Shown here one piece after another: positions 55,522 through 61,711 of a stretch of DNA of 64,000 bases. Location of the stretch: NCBI GenBank assembly GCA_013374015.1, contig BLLL01000005.1, positions 1 through 64,000 on the forward strand, read 5' to 3'. This stretch comes from Candidatus Desulfovibrio kirbyi (GTDB lineage Bacteria; Desulfobacterota; Desulfovibrionia; Desulfovibrionales; Desulfovibrionaceae). Each line of letters starts with the position of its first letter. Position 1 is the stretch's first letter. The position numbers and the translations under genes are program-made. Below the pieces are notes generated by a model. The model did no database searches. It worked only from the letters and a program-made list of their open reading frames with translations, and was not told where the DNA came from.

Positions 55522-55798
55522 GTCGGCACAAGTATCACTTAAGCAGGAAAAAGAATGGTATACGCCTGAAGAACTTTTCCCTGACCACCATGCGGGGGAT
55601 GCCATACGCGGCTTGCGCTATCGTGAAAACCTGACCCAAAAGCAGCTTGCCGAAAAAATAGGTATCAACGCCCAGAACCTCTCCCACATGGAACACGGCA
55701 GGCGACCTGTAGATAAAGAGGCGTTCACCCAGGACACCTCTTTTTTGGTGTACAGAAAAAAGAGTACACCAAAAATTTTTGTTGCAGATAAGAGGTAA
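55502..55798 (+). CDS. HigA-like antitoxin with XRE helix-turn-helix, C-terminus altered
   Basis: Starts at ATG 55502 (or 55490), overlapping the toxin gene by 20 bases, the toxin-first order of HigBA systems. The N-terminal region (SLKQEKEWYTPEELFPDHHA) and the helix-turn-helix (RYRENLTQKQLAEKIGINAQ then NLSHMEHGRRPVDKE) are intact. After VDKE the expected helical tail is replaced by about 25 unrelated residues encoded by the palindromic junction sequence, so DNA binding may persist while dimerisation or toxin neutralisation could be altered. Confidence 0.7.
   Translation: MKTHHIKSAQVSLKQEKEWYTPEELFPDHHAGDAIRGLRYRENLTQKQLAEKIGINAQNLSHMEHGRRPVDKEAFTQDTSFLVYRKKSTPKIFVADKR
55736..55796. repeat. 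Nested palindrome at a recombination junction / terminator
   Basis: Inner arms TTTTTGGTGTAC (55742-55753) and GTACACCAAAAA (55764-55775) pair over 12 bases, followed by TTTTTG. Outer arms ACCTCTT (55736-55742) and AAGAGGT (55790-55796) flank them. The antitoxin frame loses family similarity just left of it, and the ribH fragment loses similarity at its right arm, so it marks the joint between two formerly separate sequences. It can also act as an intrinsic terminator. Confidence 0.7.
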
Positions 55799-55981
55799 CT
55801 CAGACGGGCTAGGCACCCACACTAGGGAAAGGGTTTCAAATTTAAGGCCGTGGCGGATCAGATAATCAATCGCCCCATTGATGAGACTGTTGACAAGCAT
55901 GTCATCCGTGCGGCTTGCCACCAAGACTATTCTCAGATTTTTCGCTTCTAATTGTCCTTCGATAACCTTACCGGGCAGCAT
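55776..55981 (-). pseudogene. ribH: 6,7-dimethyl-8-ribityllumazine synthase, N-terminal fragment
   Basis: From ATG 55981 the frame reads MLPGKVIEGQLEAKNLRIVL, VASRTDDMLVNSLINGAIDY and LIRHG...LSLVWVPSPSELPLIC. This is the start of lumazine synthase: the KVIEGQL-A opening, the RFN-like substrate loop and the VPG-x-E/P-L region. Similarity stops at the palindrome, so about two thirds of the enzyme, including the catalytic histidine region, is missing. It cannot be functional. Confidence 0.75.
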
Positions 55982-55986
55982 AAAAA

Positions 55987-56100
55987 TTACCGTAAAACGG
56001 AAGAGCAATGAGTCTGTGCCGATATTGCGCATTCAAGCATACCGTGTTCTTTGCGATAGCGAATTTCTTCTATAGCTTGTTCTGTTGTGCAGAGGGACAT
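55987..56100 (-). pseudogene. RibBA (DHBP synthase/GTP cyclohydrolase II) N-terminal fragment
   Basis: An AAGGAG site precedes ATG 56100 and the first residues (MSLCTTEQAIEEIR) match the usual opening of 3,4-dihydroxy-2-butanone-4-phosphate synthase. The next residues no longer match and the frame stops after 37 codons, six bases before the ribH fragment start. A deletion has removed nearly the whole gene. Together with ribH it indicates a collapsed riboflavin operon. Confidence 0.5.
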
Positions 56101-56306
56101 AAGTTTTCTCCTTTGTAATGGTCGTGTGAAATGGATGTTGTGGCGACAATCAGGCCAAGCACGGCAGCTACAAGGCCGAGCATGAAGACTATGGAATATC
56201 CGAAATAATCGGCAAACAACCCGGCAATGGGAGCGGTTGCTCCATAGGCCAAATCCTGGAATATTGCGAACCCGCCGACAGCTACGCCTCTCAATTCAGG
56301 CCGCAC
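56070..56306 (-). pseudogene. MFS transporter, C-terminal fragment
   Basis: 78 codons encode the last two membrane helices of a major-facilitator transporter: the cytoplasmic loop RPELRGVAVGGFAIFQDLAY, then GATAPIAGLFADYFGYSIVF and a final MLGLVAAVLGLIVA helix. The upstream ten helices are absent; the sequence ahead joins directly to the CDF gene end. The stop overlaps the RibBA fragment start, which shows they were once an operon. Confidence 0.7.
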
Positions 56307-56314
56307 TCGTCGGA

Positions 56315-57232
56315 TTACCGGCTTGATTCCTGATGCCGGAAGGCTAACGGAGGCAGAAAATTTTCTGACGTTGCGTCCAGCGGTTCTGGAAGAAGGACAA
56401 TATCCATCCGTAGAATTTGGCGAACCGAATCTATCGCTTGCTCAACGGCAGTATGTACTTCTGGAAACTTCATTGAAGCGGCAAGCTCAATATGTGCTGA
56501 AGCATACTTGCGAAACGGGCCGTAGTCATGTACGGTCAACCCGTGCATACCTTCTATGCCTTCTGTGGCAAGAACAATTCCTCTAATTTGTTGTTCAATG
56601 CCTGGAGTTTCCATGCGTCCTAAGAGATGACCAAGGGCATCTCTGGCAGTCTTGATTCCTGCGAATAAAATTACACCAGCAACGGCGACGCCTATCGCCG
56701 CGTCAACAGGAAACACCGTGAATCCAGTAATGGTAAATGAAAGCAGCGTCACACCTGTCACAACGGCATCTGAAAAGTTGTCCGTGGCACCTGCCTGGAT
56801 TGCGGTTGATTGTATCGCTTTATTCGCCTGCCGATAGAACAAACTCATGAGAAATTTTGCGACTATTGTACAAGCAAGACCGCATACTACAAAGGGGTTA
56901 ACGTCCACAGGCTGCGGTTCCAAAAAACGTTCCAGAGCAAATTTTCCAACCCCAAGTCCGGTGATTATAATCAGACAGGCAACTACCAGACCAGCGATAT
57001 ATTCCACTCGACCATATCCAAAGGGATGTCGCTGATCAGGTTCTTTCCCGGCCACATAGAAACCTGCGGCCAATGCCAGTGAAGCGCCCGCATCGCTCAG
57101 GTTATTGAATGCGTCCGAGAATACAGCGGCACTGTTTACCGCCAACGCGATAGCCAGTTTGGTGGCAAACAACACCAGATTGCACAGAACGCCTGCGAGA
57201 CAGACCAGAACTCCATATTGTTCACGTTGCAT
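56315..57232 (-). CDS. Cation diffusion facilitator (CDF) metal efflux transporter
   Basis: A 305-residue six-helix antiporter that exports divalent metals (zinc, iron, cobalt, nickel or manganese). The metal-site motifs are SDAFNNLSDAGAS in helix 2 (D-x3-[ND]), ATDNFSDAVVT in helix 5 and the HPFGYGRVEYIA loop. A C-terminal ferredoxin-like cytoplasmic domain follows (GIEGMHGLTVHDYGPFRKYA). Asp-Asn/Asp-Asp pairs in the site suggest iron or manganese as plausibly as zinc. The start at 57232 was chosen for AAGGAA and family fit. It lies 17 bases after the Fur-family gene. Confidence 0.9.
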   Translation of the reverse strand: MQREQYGVLVCLAGVLCNLVLFATKLAIALAVNSAAVFSDAFNNLSDAGASLALAAGFYVAGKEPDQRHPFGYGRVEYIAGLVVACLIIITGLGVGKFALERFLEPQPVDVNPFVVCGLACTIVAKFLMSLFYRQANKAIQSTAIQAGATDNFSDAVVTGVTLLSFTITGFTVFPVDAAIGVAVAGVILFAGIKTARDALGHLLGRMETPGIEQQIRGIVLATEGIEGMHGLTVHDYGPFRKYASAHIELAASMKFPEVHTAVEQAIDSVRQILRMDIVLLPEPLDATSENFLPPLAFRHQESSR

Positions 57233-57249
57233 TATGATACATTCCTTGT

Positions 57250-57678
57250 CTAAATGCGACAATCTGGACACAGACCGTAAACACAGTTGGCCTGAACATC
57301 TAAAGTAAATCCATGTTCTTGCGCCAGTTCTGCCTGCGCTTTTTTAAGCGTAGAGATCTGTATTTCCACAACAATTCCGCAATTCCGGCAGACAAGATGA
57401 CCATGAGTTTTATGTGGGCTTGCTGTTTCAAACCGGGTAGCTCCATCATCAATCCGCAGTTCCATTACAAGACCCGCATCTTTCAGCAGTTTTAAGGTAC
57501 GGTATACCGTTGCTTGGCCCACGCTTGGTTCGATTTCCCGAAGATTGTCATGCAGTTCATCAATGGTGGGATGACTCTCCATTTCAGAAAGCAGCCCGGC
57601 AATGGACAGTCTTTGCCTTGTTACATGGAATCCCTTATCTTCCATGAAGTCGCGGAATTGTTCCTGATACTGGTTCAT
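57250..57678 (-). CDS. Fur-family metalloregulator
   Basis: A 142-residue winged-helix regulator: VTRQRLSIAGLLSEMESHPT recognition domain, ATVYRTLKLLKDAGLV wing, the metal-binding HKTHGHLVCRNCG stretch, and the paired cysteines CRNCG and CPDCR of the structural zinc. Which sensor class (Fur, Zur, PerR, Nur) is not certain. It is 18 bases downstream of the MarR gene and directly before the CDF gene, so it probably controls metal export or is itself controlled within the cassette. Confidence 0.92.
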   Translation of the reverse strand: MNQYQEQFRDFMEDKGFHVTRQRLSIAGLLSEMESHPTIDELHDNLREIEPSVGQATVYRTLKLLKDAGLVMELRIDDGATRFETASPHKTHGHLVCRNCGIVVEIQISTLKKAQAELAQEHGFTLDVQANCVYGLCPDCRI

Positions 57679-57696
57679 TTTTCACCTCGTGAAAAG

Positions 57697-58323
57697 CTAT
57701 TCGTCGCCATGATGCCGAGAGGCATGTTCGTCAGGCCCACGATGTTCACGTATGGAAGTACCTCTACGGCTACGCCCACGATGCTCATAGGCAAGATCAT
57801 GCTCTTCATTATGCTCATGATGACCGTGCCCACGATGGCCGAATCCATACTCATGATCCGTGTCATTGCTAAGAGTGTTATTTTCCAGAGCGATTATGAT
57901 TTTTTCCAATAGCTCTCCAAGCTTCTGCCGTTCGGCAGCAGAAAGGTGTGCGAAAATAGCCTCCGCATTTTCCTGATATTCTTTCTTATGTCCATCCGCT
58001 ATAGCGCGACCTTGTTCCGTGACGGAAATAATAAAGTTGCGCTTATCCTGATCAGAACGCTCTCTGGTGATAAAGCTATTTCGTTCCAATTTTGCCAGAA
58101 TTTCGCTCATGGAGGCGGAACGGACATTGAGCATTTCTATCAATTCCCGTTGGCTCATAGGTTCTTTTTCCTTGAGAATAGCGAGTACATGTGCTTGCGC
58201 ATGTTGAGTGTGCCCATGGCTGTGATGGGCGCGGGACATGACCTTAAGAGCACGGCGGAAAAGTCCAATCAGGACTTCGCCGGTCATAGCACTTTCCGGC
58301 ATATTGGTATTTTCATTTGCCAT
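57697..58323 (-). CDS. MarR-family regulator with His-rich C-terminus
   Basis: A 208-residue winged-helix protein. The DNA-binding core reads ILKEKEPMSQRELIEMLNVR, SASMSEILAKLERNSFITRE and RSDQDKRNFIISVTEQG. The last 45 residues are dominated by histidine (HRGHGHHEHNEEHD and repeats), as is a segment near residue 35 (HHSHGHTQHAQAH), so metal sensing is plausible. AAGGAG precedes ATG 58323. The frame continues upstream without a stop to ATG 58545, which gives a longer alternative product (see the next entry). It is first in the MarR-Fur-CDF transcript. Confidence 0.85.
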   Translation of the reverse strand: MANENTNMPESAMTGEVLIGLFRRALKVMSRAHHSHGHTQHAQAHVLAILKEKEPMSQRELIEMLNVRSASMSEILAKLERNSFITRERSDQDKRNFIISVTEQGRAIADGHKKEYQENAEAIFAHLSAAERQKLGELLEKIIIALENNTLSNDTDHEYGFGHRGHGHHEHNEEHDLAYEHRGRSRRGTSIREHRGPDEHASRHHGDE

Positions 58324-58545
58324 TATAGTCTCCTTTTGTGGTGGTAAATTGTTGTGAAGCAAAAGCTGCACCTTTACGGCAACCGGGGTTGCTATAGGGC
58401 AATGTTTATCGCAAAGTGGGCATTGGGATATAGGCAGCACGTCACCATTACCCCCAGCCGGTTGCTCTTGCCGATTATGCCCGTGCCTATGACCGTGGAT
58501 GTGTTTATGTGCGGAATGGTCATGTGTTTTGAAGAATTCAAACAT
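58324..58545 (-). CDS. In-frame His/Cys-rich N-terminal extension or separate small protein
   Basis: From ATG 58545 (AAAGGA site) 74 codons run in frame into the MarR gene with no stop between. They encode KTHDHSAHKHIHGHRHGHN and a cysteine cluster CPLCDKHC. The final stretch translates what looks like a former intergenic region including the MarR ribosome site. So this is either a metal-binding small protein whose stop was lost, producing a fusion, or a two-start gene yielding long and short regulators. Confidence 0.55.
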
Positions 58546-58571
58546 TGTATTTTTTCCTTTAGTTAAATTAG

Positions 58572-58636
58572 AAGGTACCTTTCCTGTTTGTTATAGGGAG
58601 TAATTTAAATTCGTCAAGAAAAAAATATAGGTACCT
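58572..58636 (-). promoter_or_regulatory. Promoter and twin palindromic operators of the metal cassette
   Basis: On the minus strand TTGACG (58612-58617) and TATAAC (58590-58595) are 16 bases apart, a good sigma-70 promoter. AAGGTACCTT (58572-58581) lies just downstream and AGGTACCT (58629-58636) just upstream of it, centred 56 bases apart. Such a flanking pair fits autoregulation by the MarR protein (or the Fur homologue). Confidence 0.75.
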
Positions 58637-58742
58637 TGTTATTTTTTTTACTAAAGTACGCTAATCATATGTTATTATTAATAATTACTTATAGAGGAAA
58701 AATCAAAAAACACAAAAAGTCTGTCTACGAACTTTCGCGGCT

Positions 58743-59038
58743 CTTGCCGCCTTACGGCGGTGCGCGTTTACGCGCAAGGGACGCGCCAATACTCATACTT
58801 TCGCCTTCCTGCTTTTGCAGCTACACTCGTTACGCGGCTACCGATTGGCTCCTCTCCACGCTTCCGCGCCATCCGGCTTCTCTCCTTGCGTTTGTCACGT
58901 CCCTTTCCCTTCTCCAGTCGGCCAGAATCGCCAGTATAGAGGTATGCCCTTACAGGCAATCAGGGGCATATCCATTTTCCCCGGTACAGCGGGGGGCGTT
59001 TGCCTTTCGCTCACGCCCCCCGCATGCCGGGGAAAATG
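58743..59038. repeat. Hairpin-dense region, candidate transfer or single-strand origin
   Basis: Successive foldbacks: CCGCC-TTAC...GGCGG (58747-58760), TGCGCG-TTTA-CGCGCA (58761-58776), TATGCCCT/AGGGGCATA (58943-58970), and a long double stem in which CATTTTCCCCGG (58973-58984) pairs with CCGGGGAAAATG (59027-59038) and GCGGGGGGCGT (58989-58999) pairs with ACGCCCCCCGC (59013-59023). Twenty-three of 23 arm positions match in the last one. Confidence 0.8.
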
Positions 59039-59125
59039 TTCCTTCGGGGAGAGGGCAAAAGCCATAGGAGAAAAACCATATTGCCGGACTGGCCGCTGAA
59101 ATCGTGAACCTGTACCCCGACCAGG

Positions 59126-59401
59126 ATGGAAGAAAAACAGCGCGATACTGAGAGCCTTGCCGACGCTATGCTGGCCTTGAATGTTGATGCCTACCGCCAG
59201 AGATACGGAATACAGATGATGTTTGAAGATAACGAAATAGACTTGGACAGGCGGAATTGGAAGCCGATTGATACGTTCAGCCCTGTGCAGTTTTTCAAAG
59301 GCCTGCAATGCTTTTTGTACCAGTTCAGTGAGGGCGATAGTGAACCACAGATAAGAGAGGTGCAGGGATTTGCGGTGAAAGTGAGTGCAGTTTATTTGTA
59401 A
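59126..59401 (+). CDS. Conserved-looking 91-residue island protein, unknown function
   Basis: ATG 59126 has no strong ribosome site but the frame is clearly coding: RDTESLADAMLALNVDAYRQ, RYGIQMMFEDNEIDLDRRNW, KPIDTFSPVQFFKGLQCFLY, then an acidic QFSEGDSEP region. It is soluble with no signal. The stop TAA (59399-59401) lies inside attR, so integration or excision shapes its 3' end; the last few residues (VKVSAVYL) may not be native. I recognise no family. Confidence 0.55.
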   Translation: MEEKQRDTESLADAMLALNVDAYRQRYGIQMMFEDNEIDLDRRNWKPIDTFSPVQFFKGLQCFLYQFSEGDSEPQIREVQGFAVKVSAVYL

Positions 59402-59439
59402 TCAGCAGGTCGTCAGTTCAATTCTGACAGTCGGCTCCA
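59398..59439 (+). repeat. attR: duplicated tRNA-Thr 3' end
   Basis: Exact 42-bp copy of 52018-52059, from the anticodon to the CCA end. The 5' half of a tRNA is absent here, so it is an attachment-site duplication, not a second tRNA gene. Confidence 0.92.
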
Positions 59440-59578
59440 GAAAAATTAATGGGTTATATGTAAAAAGGCACATAGCCCCTCTTCTTTTACCTGTTTTCAG
59501 GGTATAAATAATGAAGCAACCGCGCAAGCTTGATGAACATAGCGACTATATCGGCTTGTGTGCAATCCGCGTTTTAGG
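59440..59578 (+). repeat. Sequence after attR homologous to the island left end (copy B)
   Basis: Contains a terminator-like hairpin (59451-59488, then CTCTTCTTTT) and, from ATG 59511, a frame starting MKQPRKLDEHSDYIGLCAIR. Both features have counterparts at 52060-52175. The frame runs into the end of the Rrf2-family gene and loses coherence there. It looks like the left end of a second, mostly deleted element. Confidence 0.55.
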
Positions 59579-59583
59579 GTCGA

Positions 59584-60030
59584 CTATATGCTGTAATTGT
59601 GCATACATCGCGCGGCGTCTGCGTCCAGCAGGTCTTGCAAGGTTTTGTTACCGTATACCTTTTTCAAGGCTACTCTGGCCTCCTGCCATACAGACAAAAA
59701 CACGCAGGTACCTTTCAGTTTGCAACGCTGAACGGGTTTGTCGCCTTCGCAGTCTATCGTATAGATGCCGCCATCAATAAATGCGATAATCTCGCTGAGG
59801 CGTATTGTGGCCGGGGCGCGCGCAAGTTGAAAACCGCCGAATTTTCCCCGCCTGCTTTCCACAAAGCCGCCCTGGCGCAACTGGTTCATGATGTTTTCCA
59901 GAAACGCCGGAGGCATATCCTGTACCTCGGCAATCACGGCAAGGCGTACCAAGCCTTCGCCCCATCTGCGTGAAAGTTCAAAAAGCGCCCGTAAACCGTA
60001 TTGACACTTTACTGAAACACCCACAATCAA
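59584..60030 (-). CDS. Rrf2-family transcriptional regulator
   Basis: A 148-residue winged-helix regulator: VKCQYGLRALFELSRRW, then the recognition helix MPPAFLENIMNQLRQGGFVE and wing SRRGKFGGFQLARAP. Three cysteines are spaced C-x8-C-x5-C (DCEGDKPVQRCKLKGTC), close to the Fe-S ligands of IscR. Start is TTG 60030 or GTG 60024. It is divergent from the O-acetylhomoserine sulfhydrylase gene, so a CymR-like role in sulfur amino acid control, perhaps through an Fe-S cluster, is a reasonable inference. Confidence 0.85.
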   Translation of the reverse strand: MIVGVSVKCQYGLRALFELSRRWGEGLVRLAVIAEVQDMPPAFLENIMNQLRQGGFVESRRGKFGGFQLARAPATIRLSEIIAFIDGGIYTIDCEGDKPVQRCKLKGTCVFLSVWQEARVALKKVYGNKTLQDLLDADAARCMHNYSI

Positions 60031-60195
60031 TATTCTCTCAAGTTAAAGGTTATAAACTTAAAATAGGTAATCTTTGGAAAATTGCAAGTTTTTTTGAATT
60101 TTTTTTGGCGTTGAAAAACGCTTGCACGATTTTTGTTTTTCATTAATTATATAAACATAGTCAATTTTATATGAATAAAAATAAGGAGCAAAGGC

Positions 60196-61494
60196 ATGGC
60201 CGCAATCACCAATCAGCAAACATGGGAATTTGAAACAAAACAGGTACACGTTGGACAGGAAGCGCCGGACCCGGCTTCTGACGCGCGGGCGGTGCCCATT
60301 TATCAAACCACATCCTATGTGTTCCGGGATTCCGCTCACGCCGCTGACCGCTTCGGCTTGCGGGATGCGGGCAATATTTACGGCAGGCTTACCAATTCCA
60401 CACAGGATGTGCTGGAAAAGCGGCTTGCCGACCTGGAAGGCGGGGTGGCGGCGCTGGCTGTTGCCTCAGGCGCGGCGGCGCTTACCTATACCTTCCAGAA
60501 CCTTGCCCTGGCAGGCGATCATATTGTGAGCGCCAGGACAATTTACGGCGGCACGTATAATCTGCTGGCGCACACCCTGCCGCAGTACGGTATCTCCACA
60601 ACATTTGTTGATCCTTATGAAAAGGACGCCTTTGCAAAGGCCATACAGCCCAACACAAAGGCTCTTTTTATTGAAACGCTGGGCAACCCGCACAGCAACA
60701 TCATTGATATTGAAGCGGTTGCGGCGCTTGCCCACGCCAACAAAATCCCGCTGGTCGTGGACGCCACCTTTACCCCGCCAAATCTGTTACGCCCGATTGA
60801 CTACGGCGCAGACATCGTGGTGCATTCAGCCACAAAATTTATCGGCGGCCACGGCACAACGCTTGGCGGCATCATTGTGGACAGCGGCAAATTTGACTGG
60901 GAGGCAAGCGGCAAATTCCCCTCCATCACTGAGCCAAATCCCAGCTATCACGGCATTTCATTCACAAAAGCAGTAGGCGCCGCGGCTTTTGTGGTGAAGA
61001 TTCGCGCCATACTGCTACGCGATACCGGCGCGTGCATCGCGCCTTTCAGCGCGTTTTTGCTGCTTCAGGGCGTGGAGACGCTTTCCCTGCGGGTGGAGCG
61101 TCATGTGGAGAATGCCCTGAAGGTTGTGGACTTTCTCAAAAAGCATCCCAAGGTGGAAAAAATACACCACCCATCCCTGCCGGACGACCCCAGTCACGCA
61201 TTGTACGCCAAATATTTTCCAAAAGGGGCTGGTTCCATCTTTACCTTTGAAATAAAGGGCGGGGAAAAGGACGCTAGGGAATTTATTGACCGCCTGCAAA
61301 TTTTCTCGCTGCTGGCCAATGTGGCGGATGTCAAATCTCTAGTGATCCACCCGGCAAGCACAACGCACTCGCAGTTGGACGAGGCGGAGCTTGCCGAGCA
61401 GGGCATCATGCCCAACACAGTGCGCCTTTCCATCGGCATTGAACACATAAGGGACATTCTGGCTGATCTGGAACAGGCGTTCAGGGAAATTTAA
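60196..61494 (+). CDS. metY: O-acetylhomoserine sulfhydrylase (aminocarboxypropyltransferase)
   Basis: A 432-residue PLP enzyme of the Cys/Met metabolism family that makes homocysteine from O-acetylhomoserine and sulfide. Length, the ETKQVHVGQEAPDPASDARA start, the IYGRLTNSTQDVLEKRLADL segment and the PLP lysine in VVHSATKFIGGHGTTLGG favour MetY over MetB/MetC (about 380 residues). AAGGAG precedes the ATG. In a sulfide-producing organism this would assimilate sulfide directly. A terminator follows at 61659-61697. Confidence 0.93.
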   Translation: MAAITNQQTWEFETKQVHVGQEAPDPASDARAVPIYQTTSYVFRDSAHAADRFGLRDAGNIYGRLTNSTQDVLEKRLADLEGGVAALAVASGAAALTYTFQNLALAGDHIVSARTIYGGTYNLLAHTLPQYGISTTFVDPYEKDAFAKAIQPNTKALFIETLGNPHSNIIDIEAVAALAHANKIPLVVDATFTPPNLLRPIDYGADIVVHSATKFIGGHGTTLGGIIVDSGKFDWEASGKFPSITEPNPSYHGISFTKAVGAAAFVVKIRAILLRDTGACIAPFSAFLLLQGVETLSLRVERHVENALKVVDFLKKHPKVEKIHHPSLPDDPSHALYAKYFPKGAGSIFTFEIKGGEKDAREFIDRLQIFSLLANVADVKSLVIHPASTTHSQLDEAELAEQGIMPNTVRLSIGIEHIRDILADLEQAFREI

Positions 61495-61658
61495 TGACTG
61501 GATGGCGTGTGCGTGTACCCGTTTCAGAACGCTCTGTCCACTGCGCAGAACATTCACTACATTTTTCATGCTTTTGCAAGGAGAGTACGGATTATGGCAA
61601 ATATGTTGTTTCCGCGGCCTCCGGGCCGTTTGCGCGTGGCTGGGAACTGCTATTACAG

Positions 61659-61697
61659 GAACGCCGGAGGCTTTTCACCCCCGGCGTTCATTTTTTA
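61659..61697 (+). terminator. Terminator after metY
   Basis: GAACGCCGG (61659-61667) and CCGGCGTTC (61681-61689) form a 9-bp stem followed by ATTTTTTATT. Between the metY stop and this hairpin an AGGAG site and ATG 61593 open a short frame (MANMLFPRPPGRLRVAG) that runs through the hairpin; I do not regard it as a gene. Confidence 0.85.
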
Positions 61698-61711
61698 TTG
61701 TACTGTAGGCG

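Larger units (their letters stand above)
58546..59125. other. Non-coding region between metal cassette and right end
   Basis: It holds the promoter/operators (58572-58636), an AT-rich segment (58640-58730) and the hairpin-rich stretch (58743-59038). A short protein-like tail (IAGLAAEIVNLYPDQDGRKT) read just before 59126 suggests that the end of another degraded gene overlaps the 59126 start. Confidence 0.55.
52018..59439. mobile_element. Genomic island integrated at tRNA-Thr
   Basis: A perfect 42-bp direct repeat of the tRNA-Thr 3' end (52018-52059 and 59398-59439) brackets 7.4 kb whose base composition and gene density differ from the flanks. Contents: degenerate phage/plasmid-like genes, a DUF3800 gene, a motif cluster resembling iterons, a toxin-antitoxin pair, gene fragments, a metal-regulated transporter cassette and a hairpin-rich stretch. 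The tRNA gene itself stays complete on the left. No integrase or relaxase gene is visible, so the island is probably immobile now or depends on helpers. Confidence 0.85.

Noticed and set aside
58636-59067. 143-residue plus frame and 63-residue minus frame over the hairpin region
   Set aside because: Both strands are open because of local composition; the palindromes explain the sequence better and neither frame has a start signal.
59398-59439. Second tRNA-Thr gene
   Set aside because: Only the 3' half is present; there is no D-arm or 5' acceptor strand, so it is an attachment-site duplicate.
61593-61710. Short frame after an AGGAG site between metY and its terminator
   Set aside because: It runs through the terminator hairpin into the ackA 3' end; a ribosome-site-like sequence by chance is more likely.
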